From contig CAJUFP010000055.1 in assembly GCA_910585645.1 (NCBI GenBank), forward strand, positions 1 to 30,754: DNA of 30,754 nucleotides. The letters run 5' to 3'. Below are positions 16,254-22,111 of this stretch, one piece after another. The stretch's first letter is position 1. Every line of letters begins with the position of its first letter. Below the pieces are notes generated by a model. It saw only the letters and a program-made list of their open reading frames with translations, was not told the DNA's origin and searched no databases. The position numbers and the translations under genes are program-made. This DNA comes from an uncultured Hungatella sp. (GTDB taxonomy: Bacteria; Bacillota; Clostridia; Lachnospirales; Lachnospiraceae).

Positions 16254-17060
16254 TTAGAAGGTTCCTCCCCCGCCGCCGTGGGTCCTTCCTGAAGAAGACG
16301 TGTGGGTATTAGAGCCCCCCGAATCCCTGGGCTCCTCCTCTTTTCTCTCCCTTCGGTCAATATGACTGTAAAGATACAGGTCATTGGTTTTCGTCAGATT
16401 CATACTCCCCCGCTTCACATAGTCGTCCGCCCTTGCCTGACTGCCTACGGTCTTTAACTCCCCCTTCATGATCCCCGTCACAATCAGGGCAGCTAAAAAG
16501 CCGATCCCAAGGGAGATTATAAACGTCCACAGCGGGTCAAACGGCTCCTGGGGCAGATGATCCACATCATAGGGCTCCCCCAGCCTTGCCTGGGTTATGT
16601 AGTCATCGCACATCTCGGCAAAGGTGGTAAAGGCGGCCAGATAATCCCCTCCGCTTAGATCATCCACAAAGGCCTCTGACATGTATTCCAGCCCCGCGTC
16701 CGTGACCGCCGTGATCCCGTAACCGGATGTTGAGATATGCCAGGCTCTGTCCCCCATGCTTATGAGAAAAAGGATCCCGTCCCTTTCCTCCCCAAACCCA
16801 TATTCATTATAATCATAAAAATCATCGGCATACGCCATGGCAGACTGTCCTTCAAGAGAATCCACCGTAACCACCACGATATCCACCTGCTGCCTCTCGC
16901 TGATCTCGTCCAGAGTAGCCGCCAGGTCCGCCTCGTCGCCGTCGGAAAGCAGATCCCCCCAGTCCACAACCCTGGGTAACCCATTTGCGGCCAGTCCGGG
17001 GAACGCCAGAAGCACAGATAAAACCATTCCGAAAAATACGCCAAACAATCTTCTCTTCAT
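16254..17060 (-). CDS. TPM-domain membrane protein (YdjH/YgcG-like)
   Basis: Secreted-domain membrane protein, 268 aa. A signal peptide (MKRRLFGVFFGMVLSVLLAF then PGLAANG) leads to a TPM domain at ~30-175 (VVDWGDLLSDGDEADLAATL; GILFLISMGDRAWHISTSGY). One membrane span follows (LWTFIISLGIGFLAALIVTG near 187-206), then a basic cytoplasmic tail ending in GRTHGGGGGTF, a glycine-rich tail typical of this family. The ATG at 17060 follows AGGAGGT and lies 13 bases after the zinc-ribbon gene. With the two genes before it, it matches the B. subtilis YdjG-YdjH-YdjI set that links the phage-shock protein PspA to the membrane. No PspA gene is in the window. Role in envelope stress is inferred from this parallel. 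Confidence 0.85.
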   Translation of the reverse strand: MKRRLFGVFFGMVLSVLLAFPGLAANGLPRVVDWGDLLSDGDEADLAATLDEISERQQVDIVVVTVDSLEGQSAMAYADDFYDYNEYGFGEERDGILFLISMGDRAWHISTSGYGITAVTDAGLEYMSEAFVDDLSGGDYLAAFTTFAEMCDDYITQARLGEPYDVDHLPQEPFDPLWTFIISLGIGFLAALIVTGIMKGELKTVGSQARADDYVKRGSMNLTKTNDLYLYSHIDRRERKEEEPRDSGGSNTHTSSSGRTHGGGGGTF

Positions 17061-17073
17061 TTGTCCCCACCTC

Positions 17074-18159
17074 CTACAGCAGCCACAGCACATACAACGC
17101 GGCAAACAGAACAGTCCCTATGATACCGGTCAGGCCGAACAGCCACCTCTTGTACGCGGCCTTATCCAGAGGCAGATCCCCCGCCATCTTTCCCGTCTGG
17201 CCGTTGACGGCAAACAGATAATTCTGTCCGTTCCACGAAGTATTCAGAAGCCACACCGGAAAAAGGGCATACCGGACCGTACCGTTGTTCAGCTGGATGC
17301 TGCCCGCCTCCTCCGTGACTGTGGCATATCCCTTTACCGTGGCCGCAAACGCCTCCTTGGCGCTCTTTCTGATGCGCTCATTGGCCCTGGGAACGCTCTC
17401 CTTGGCATCCACGTCATATTTGTCTGCCAAATAACCTGCCAGATAAGCCGTCTGGAAATCCACCGCCTTAGAAAAATCATAGGGCTCCAGGGATTCCATC
17501 AGATCGTCCGGCATCTTCACCGAGCCGTCAACAGGAACCCTCTCGAACTCTATGGTCCCGCCTCTGCTCACCCCATAATAACTGGTTTCCGTATAGTCGT
17601 ACTTTCCCCTGGTCCAGCTCCTAAACTTCGTCGCCCTGTACCGCATATTCACATCCGCCTTCACGTCAAACAGCCAGAACGGCACGTAGACGCCCTTCAC
17701 TTCCCTGATATGGTTCTCATTTTTAAACATCTTGGGAAGCAGCCGTTTCCCCTCATAATGTTTCTTAAGAATACCCTCCGCCGCCTTTCGATCCAGTTTA
17801 AACGGAATCACGCAGTCCGGTCTCCACATACCTGAAAGCCGCCCTGTCATCACAACCGGATTTCCGCAGAACGGACAGGAAGTAGCGGCTGTGTTCTCAT
17901 CACACACCAGTTCACCGCCGCAGGAATTACACACATAAGAGCGCAACTCTCCCAATTCGCCGTCCTGCCATCCCTCCCCCGAGTCCGTATCCCAGCTCAT
18001 ATCATCCGGCCGGTCGTCCATAAGCTCCCGGTCATAATCTGCCAGGGTCTCCATATCAAACTCCGTGTCGCAGAACGGACATTTTAGCTTCTGTATCCTG
18101 CTGTCAAACCCGATCCCGCCGCCGCAGCACGGGCACTTATACTCCCTCATTCCCTCCAA
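17074..18159 (-). CDS. TFIIB-type zinc-ribbon membrane protein (YdjG-like)
   Basis: 361-aa protein with two zinc-ribbons (YKCPCCGGGIGF..LKCPFCDTEF at ~8-35; YVCNSCGGELVC..SCPFCGNPVV at ~75-102), a middle domain with VKGVYVPFWLFDVKADVNM, and one C-terminal membrane helix (LFGLTGIIGTVLFAALYVLW). The start is read as TTG at 18159, since a perfect AGGAGG lies 7 bases upstream; the in-frame ATG at 18150 is only 2-3 bases after a GGAGG. Zinc-ribbon proteins of this type sit with SPFH and TPM proteins in the B. subtilis pspA-ydjGHI operon. It probably acts as a membrane-bound partner of the SPFH protein. No enzymatic motif is seen. Confidence 0.82.
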   Translation of the reverse strand: MEGMREYKCPCCGGGIGFDSRIQKLKCPFCDTEFDMETLADYDRELMDDRPDDMSWDTDSGEGWQDGELGELRSYVCNSCGGELVCDENTAATSCPFCGNPVVMTGRLSGMWRPDCVIPFKLDRKAAEGILKKHYEGKRLLPKMFKNENHIREVKGVYVPFWLFDVKADVNMRYRATKFRSWTRGKYDYTETSYYGVSRGGTIEFERVPVDGSVKMPDDLMESLEPYDFSKAVDFQTAYLAGYLADKYDVDAKESVPRANERIRKSAKEAFAATVKGYATVTEEAGSIQLNNGTVRYALFPVWLLNTSWNGQNYLFAVNGQTGKMAGDLPLDKAAYKRWLFGLTGIIGTVLFAALYVLWLL

Positions 18160-18161
18160 TT

Positions 18162-18209
18162 TTACTCCTCCTCTCTCCTGTATGGCTGTCGGTAAGCCTC
18201 TCTGCTCAT
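18162..18209 (-). CDS. Possible 15-residue leader peptide upstream of the zinc-ribbon gene
   Basis: ATG at 18209 opens MSREAYRQPYRREEE, ending in TAA at 18162, three bases before the TTG start of the next gene. A GGGAG ribosome site lies 8 bases before the ATG, and the last codons of the peptide are the AGGAGGAG site of the zinc-ribbon gene. Its translation could therefore couple to or mask that start. It is very short and strongly charged, so it may also be chance. Confidence 0.25.
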   Translation of the reverse strand: MSREAYRQPYRREEE

Positions 18210-18242
18210 GATCTTGACTCCCGGCATACAGCTATACAAAAC

Positions 18243-18273
18243 GAGGCTGTGGCAAACCCAGGAGCCTCCACAG
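18243..18273 (-). promoter_or_regulatory. Two mutually exclusive hairpins, attenuator-like
   Basis: On the minus strand CTGTGG (18273-18268) can pair with CCACAG (18252-18247), while GAGGCT (18268-18263) can pair with AGCCTC (18248-18243). The two stems share bases, so only one forms at a time. The second is followed by GTTTTG, a short terminator-like T-tract. It lies about 90 bases after the SPFH stop and upstream of the zinc-ribbon gene, so it may tune read-through. Loops are 14-15 bases, so stability is modest. Confidence 0.35.
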
Positions 18274-18359
18274 TCTATCTGTCGGACTCACCCTGTTTTG
18301 CCCCAGCCCCATCTGACCTCCGGCAGGCTATTCGCCCCAAATACCACCGTTCTTATCCG

Positions 18360-19682
18360 TCATCTTCTGTCATTCTCATCAAAAGGGTCTCCGCATTCCG
18401 GACAGAACCTGGGCGGATGCGCCGCGTCCTCCGGCTCCCACCCGCATTTGTCGCAGCGGTAAAGCGGTACGCCCTCCGGCTTTTTCGCGCCGCAGTTCTG
18501 ACAGAACCTGCCTTTGTTCATGGTCCCGCAGGAACATCTCCACCCGTTTGCCTCCACCGGTTTCGGAGAACCGCAGTCCGGGCAGAACCTGCCGGACACC
18601 ATAGCCCCGCAGGAGCACCGCCATCCCTCCGTCTGGGTCTGCCGCTGCTGCTGTTGCTGCCGTGCCGGCGCCTGCTGCTGCCCCATAGCAAACAGCTCCT
18701 GGGCGTTCATGCCGCCTGTGTTCATGGCCATCCCCATACCCATGAACCCGGTCATGGCCCCCGACGGGTTGGAAGCCGCCGCTTTCATCGCGTCCGCCTG
18801 GGCCCCTGCAAGCGTAGCCCCTGCCATACCAGGATTCTGCAGAACAGCCGTGCGCTGAAGCTGTTTGATCATCTCCGCGTCCTCCGGAGGCAGTGTCACA
18901 GAACCAAGGGCAATACTCACGACCTTAAGCCCCCGAAGCTGTCCCCACTTCTTGGAAAGAGCCTCATTCATGGCCTCCTCCAGCTCCTCATTGTGAGACA
19001 CGATCTGATTCGGGCGCAGCTCTAAATCTGACAATCTCCCAAAGGCCGGCTGAAGAGCGCTGATAAACTCTGTCTTTAACTGACCGTCCAGCTGGCTGCG
19101 GGTATAATCCTGCTCCACGTTTCCGCACACATTGGCATAAAACAGCAGCGGGTCGTCAATCTTGTAAGAATACACTCCGGAACAGCGGACAGATACATCC
19201 ACATCCAGCCCGATCTTTAAATCCACTACCCGAAACGGTATAGGATTCGGCGTCCCAAACTTATTATCCGTCAATTCCTTGGTATTAAAATAATACACCC
19301 GCTGGTCCTTGCCCGTATCGCCGCCAAAAGTAAACCTTCTGCCAATGGTCTTAAAGGTTTCCTTGATGTTTCCCCCAAGACTTCCCGTAAAAATACTGGG
19401 TTCCGTGGAAGTGTCATACCGAAACTCTCCCGGCTCCGCGCACATATCCACAACCTTACCCTGCTCCACAATAACCATACACTGACCGTCAGCCACAGCG
19501 ATAACGCTGCCGTTGGAAATGATATTGTCATTCCCCTTTGTGTTGGAAGAACGGGAAGTGACGCGTTTTTTGCCCTTTGTCACCATCACGTCCTTTTCCA
19601 GAGCATCACAGTAAAAAAATTCCTTCCACTGGTCCGCAAGCGTTCCGCCCAGCGCGCCTATCCCTGCCCTAATAAGCCCCAT
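18360..19682 (-). CDS. SPFH-domain protein with zinc-ribbon tail (YdjI-like)
   Basis: 440-aa cytosolic or membrane-associated scaffold. Residues ~1-265 form the SPFH / virion-core-like domain (GLIRAGIGALGGTLADQWKE; VSVRCSGVYSYKIDDPLLF). A Gly/Met/Ala then Gln-rich linker follows (~300-350), then three zinc-ribbons near 355-437 (WRCSCGAMVSGRFCPDCG; WRCSCGTMNKGRFCQNCG; YRCDKCGWEP..FCPECGDPF). The start follows AAGGGAG. In B. subtilis the SPFH protein YdjI, with YdjG and YdjH, ties PspA to the membrane under stress. Here the gene order is SPFH - zinc ribbon - TPM, without PspA. The upstream LytTR-type repeats at 19776-19805 suggest two-component control. Confidence 0.88.
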   Translation of the reverse strand: MGLIRAGIGALGGTLADQWKEFFYCDALEKDVMVTKGKKRVTSRSSNTKGNDNIISNGSVIAVADGQCMVIVEQGKVVDMCAEPGEFRYDTSTEPSIFTGSLGGNIKETFKTIGRRFTFGGDTGKDQRVYYFNTKELTDNKFGTPNPIPFRVVDLKIGLDVDVSVRCSGVYSYKIDDPLLFYANVCGNVEQDYTRSQLDGQLKTEFISALQPAFGRLSDLELRPNQIVSHNEELEEAMNEALSKKWGQLRGLKVVSIALGSVTLPPEDAEMIKQLQRTAVLQNPGMAGATLAGAQADAMKAAASNPSGAMTGFMGMGMAMNTGGMNAQELFAMGQQQAPARQQQQQRQTQTEGWRCSCGAMVSGRFCPDCGSPKPVEANGWRCSCGTMNKGRFCQNCGAKKPEGVPLYRCDKCGWEPEDAAHPPRFCPECGDPFDENDRR

Positions 19683-19729
19683 AACGCAAACTCCCTTCTT
19701 CTTTTAGGATAACGATCTGCTATCCCCAT

Positions 19730-19758
19730 ATCATACAATCTACCTCATTCCCGTGACG
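19730..19758 (-). promoter_or_regulatory. Candidate promoter of the SPFH operon
   Basis: TATGAT (19735-19730, minus strand) is a fair -10. The hexamer 17 bases upstream (CGTCAC, 19758-19753) is a poor -35, as expected of an activator-dependent promoter. The direct repeats at 19776-19805 lie just upstream. A small dyad (GGATA 19707-19711 / TATCC 19721-19725) lies between the -10 and the ribosome site. Confidence 0.4.
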
Positions 19759-19775
19759 CCTTGTCCCTATTGACA

Positions 19776-19805
19776 CCAATCGACCGAAAAACGCATCCAA
19801 TCGAC
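19776..19805 (-). promoter_or_regulatory. Perfect 9-base direct repeats, probable LytTR regulator site
   Basis: The 9-mer GTCGATTGG (minus strand) occurs twice, at 19805-19797 and 19784-19776, identical and with exactly 12 bases between, a 21-bp pitch. Two 9-base direct repeats separated by about 12 bases is the known layout for LytTR response regulators such as AgrA and ComE. It lies in the gap between the AgrC-like kinase gene and the SPFH operon, ~95 bases before the SPFH ATG. LytTR regulators are encoded at 21077-21829 and within 26259-27713. Binding is inferred. Confidence 0.6.
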
Positions 19806-19811
19806 TCACCT

Positions 19812-21080
19812 CTAAAAAGACACCTGCATCACAAACCGGCCCTCAAGAACCTGAAACTGGTAGATTCCCCCATACTTCTCCACAATAGCGCAGATACTGC
19901 GCACCCCGATCCCGTGTCCCGGAACATCTGTCACCGGGACTCCTTTTACAAAAGAGGGCTCCTCGTCGCAGGAATTGACCACCTGAACAAAAAATTTCCC
20001 TTTCCGCTCAAACATCTCCGCCTCGATTCTGCCCTCCGCCCCTTTTTTCTTCATCCTCTGGCAGGCGTGCAGCGCGTTTTCCATGGCATTGGACAAAAGC
20101 ACGCACAGATCGCTCTCCGACACCGGCACCACAGGGGGAACCACCGCCCTGATGGCAATGGAGATCCCATACTTCTCCGCTCTCCTCACAAAGGCCGAGC
20201 AAATCAGATTTATAGTCTCATTCTCACAGAAAACCGTCACCTTGTTGGCTTCAAGCTCCGAGCAGACATTTTGTATATATGCCTGGGCCTGCTCTGTCCT
20301 TCCGTTTTCCAGGCAGGACAAAAGATACTGCATATGATGGCGCAGGTCATGGCGGTGAACGCTGGTCTTCTGCTGCGACTCCCGCAGCGCCTCAATCTCC
20401 CGGACCGCCTGGACGACCTGGATATTCAGGCTATTCTGGGTCTGCTCCAGCTCCATCCGCACCCGATTTGCCGCGGACGTGTGGAGGATAAACGCCAGAT
20501 AGGACATGCAGCACACAAAAGGCATAAACTCCACTGCCACCATGACGCCTTCCAAAAGCAGGTCCGTATAAATCCTGGTCAGATAGTCAAACCCATAATA
20601 GATTGCCGGAATCAGCCCAAACTGACACTGCGCGAACATGGTCCCGCCAGACACAGAGCGCACCGACGGCGCTGCCAGCCACACCAGAGACATGAGTACA
20701 GGCAGCGTCACCGCCATCTCCGCCATGCTCTGCGTCACAGGGCCGCCTGCAAACAGGGCCGTGATAAACAATGCCGCCCACCGCCGGATCTGACAGCACA
20801 GGTAGGCAGTCAGCACCGAGATAAAGGGCCAAAGACGTCTTCGGCTGAGAACGCAGAGTACCAAGGCCAGAGGGAGATGGGTGGTAAGCGGATAAAGACT
20901 CTGGGCCAAAGACATGTCCATAAAAAAATAGACGCTCCCCTGAAAAATCAGGATCGCCGCCAGGCTGCCCCCCAAAAAGAAGCATTTGCCCCGAGTCCAG
21001 GTAATATCACAAAAGGCGGCGGCCAAAATCATGCCAAACACACTTACCGTCAGAAAATTCAACAGGTAAATACTGCTCAT
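19812..21080 (-). CDS. AgrC-like sensor histidine kinase
   Basis: Membrane histidine kinase of the HPK10 type, 422 aa. About six hydrophobic spans fill residues 1-200, then a coiled linker (MELEQTQNSLNIQVVQAVRE). The phospho-acceptor His is near 244 in SVHRHDLRHHMQYL, followed by a GHKL ATPase with N-box NAMENALHA (~331) and G-box GHGIGVRSI (~388). ATG at 21080 overlaps the TGA of the regulator gene (ATGA), giving translational coupling and a regulator-kinase operon. The signal is unknown; no AgrD-like precursor peptide or AgrB was found nearby. The partner is the LytTR regulator directly upstream. Confidence 0.9.
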   Translation of the reverse strand: MSSIYLLNFLTVSVFGMILAAAFCDITWTRGKCFFLGGSLAAILIFQGSVYFFMDMSLAQSLYPLTTHLPLALVLCVLSRRRLWPFISVLTAYLCCQIRRWAALFITALFAGGPVTQSMAEMAVTLPVLMSLVWLAAPSVRSVSGGTMFAQCQFGLIPAIYYGFDYLTRIYTDLLLEGVMVAVEFMPFVCCMSYLAFILHTSAANRVRMELEQTQNSLNIQVVQAVREIEALRESQQKTSVHRHDLRHHMQYLLSCLENGRTEQAQAYIQNVCSELEANKVTVFCENETINLICSAFVRRAEKYGISIAIRAVVPPVVPVSESDLCVLLSNAMENALHACQRMKKKGAEGRIEAEMFERKGKFFVQVVNSCDEEPSFVKGVPVTDVPGHGIGVRSICAIVEKYGGIYQFQVLEGRFVMQVSF

Positions 21081-21829
21081 GACACAAAAATCTGCTCTCT
21101 GTTGCAGACATATTCCAGGTACCTGCTTTTTATTTCCGAACATTTCCCGTGGGGGATCGGGATTTTGTCCAGACTGTCCATGACCATGGCCCTGTAGGAA
21201 ATGCTTTGGACATACTCCATGTTGATCAAGAATGACCGGTGGGGCCGCAGAAAACGTTCATACTGCCCAAGATGGCTCCACAGCTCATCCATGCTTCCCG
21301 TACTCTCCAATACGGTTTTATTCTCCATGTGAAACAGAAGCGTGCGTCCGATCACCTCGCAATATTCAAGCCTGTCTAAGTCAATCCGCGTGATCCCGCT
21401 TTTACAGCGCAGGATCATCCCCCTCTCCCGGGCTCTTTTGCACTCGCTGACAGCTGAATCCATCAGCCGGAAAAAACGCTCCTCCTTAATGGGCTTTACC
21501 TGGTAGTAAAACGCTCCCACCCCATAAGACTGCACCGCGTACTCGGTGGATGATGTTAAAAAGATGATCCTCACCTCTTTATCGTATTGCCGAATCTCTT
21601 TTGCTGTGTTGATCCCGTTTTCACCTGCCATGATAATATCCAGAAACAGGATGTCAAAGCGGGCTCCCTTCTCAATCTCTACCAGCAATTCCAAAGAACT
21701 GCAAAAAAAAGCGGCCTGCATGGTCTGGTTGTGGGTTGAGTAACCGCGGTTTGACTGGTAGCGGTCAAACAGGCGGTGGATATCCGTTAACGCGGATAAG
21801 TCGTCGTCACAGAATGCTGTTTTTATCAT
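21077..21829 (-). CDS. LytTR-family response regulator
   Basis: 250-aa regulator: REC domain (acidic pocket FCDDD, phospho-acceptor Asp64 in FDILFLDIIMAG, Thr/Ser in FLTSS, Lys112 in QVKPIKEE) followed by a LytTR DNA-binding domain (~145-245; RIDLDRLEYCEVIGRTLLFH, FLRPHRSFLINMEYVQSI). The ATG at 21829 (MIKTAFCDDD) follows AGAGGGG and places the REC start normally. It precedes and overlaps the kinase gene. Such regulators bind paired ~9-base repeats; the perfect pair at 19776-19805 is the best visible target, downstream of this operon. Divergent from the surface-protein gene across an AT-rich gap. Confidence 0.93.
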   Translation of the reverse strand: MIKTAFCDDDLSALTDIHRLFDRYQSNRGYSTHNQTMQAAFFCSSLELLVEIEKGARFDILFLDIIMAGENGINTAKEIRQYDKEVRIIFLTSSTEYAVQSYGVGAFYYQVKPIKEERFFRLMDSAVSECKRARERGMILRCKSGITRIDLDRLEYCEVIGRTLLFHMENKTVLESTGSMDELWSHLGQYERFLRPHRSFLINMEYVQSISYRAMVMDSLDKIPIPHGKCSEIKSRYLEYVCNREQIFVS

Positions 21830-22111
21830 AATCCCCTCTTTTGTTTTGTGTTTAATACTTGACACTCCGGCTGATTTTTATTATGATTAAATAAACTGTC
21901 TTTTTGATGTACTATGTATATTTTTTACAAAAATTTAGACTTTAACACAATAATTTTTAGTTAATTTGATACATTTATTTTCTTTATTACTTATAATACT
22001 TATAGTGTTACTATAGCATAAGTAACACTTAAAAACCGTCCCAGGTGCAAAAGGTAATTGAAACTGCGCGAATGGCAATCGAAAAATCATAGAACTATGG
22101 AGTCCTTACAT
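21830..22111. other. AT-rich divergent intergenic region
   Basis: 282 bases, markedly more AT-rich than its surroundings, separate the regulator gene (minus) from the surface-protein gene (plus). It must hold both promoters. On the plus strand TATAAT lies at 21992-21997, and TTGATA at 21966-21971 is the nearest -35-like box but its 20-base spacing is long. An 8-base inverted repeat follows at 22004-22029. No minus-strand promoter could be picked with confidence. No ORF of note. Confidence 0.5.
22004..22029. promoter_or_regulatory. 8-base inverted repeat, possible operator
   Basis: AGTGTTAC (22004-22011) and GTAACACT (22022-22029) are perfect inverted copies with 10 bases between. The left arm starts 6 bases after the TATAAT at 21992-21997, so the repeat covers the expected transcription start of the surface-protein gene. 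It could be a repressor site or a hairpin at the 5' end of the message. No T-tract follows, so it is not a terminator. Confidence 0.45.

Larger units (their letters stand above)
18160..18359 (-). other. 200-base gap between SPFH and zinc-ribbon genes
   Basis: The gap contains the possible leader peptide (18162-18209), the overlapping hairpins at 18243-18273, and CTGTATG / CATACAG arms that could pair across the leader peptide. No clear -35/-10 pair was found in it on the minus strand. It is long for an operon spacer and so may hold post-initiation control. Confidence 0.4.

Noticed and set aside
19761..21197. 478-codon plus-strand open frame opposite the AgrC-like kinase
   Set aside because: Product is His/Arg/Gln-rich with no recognisable domain, while the minus strand encodes a kinase with all motifs. 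It is a shadow.
21077..21829. An Agr-type peptide quorum system
   Set aside because: AgrC-like kinase and LytTR regulator are present, but no AgrB-like protease or short AgrD-like precursor was found nearby, so the signal cannot be called a peptide.
21934..21960. TTTAG repeated 22 bases apart in the AT-rich divergent gap, as a second LytTR site
   Set aside because: Only five bases match in an AT-rich stretch, so chance is likely, and the sequence differs from the perfect 9-mer at 19776-19805.
22058..22111. Upstream TTG start for the surface protein
   Set aside because: It would place 18 polar residues before the signal peptide; the ATG at 22112 has GGAG at good spacing and a normal signal start.
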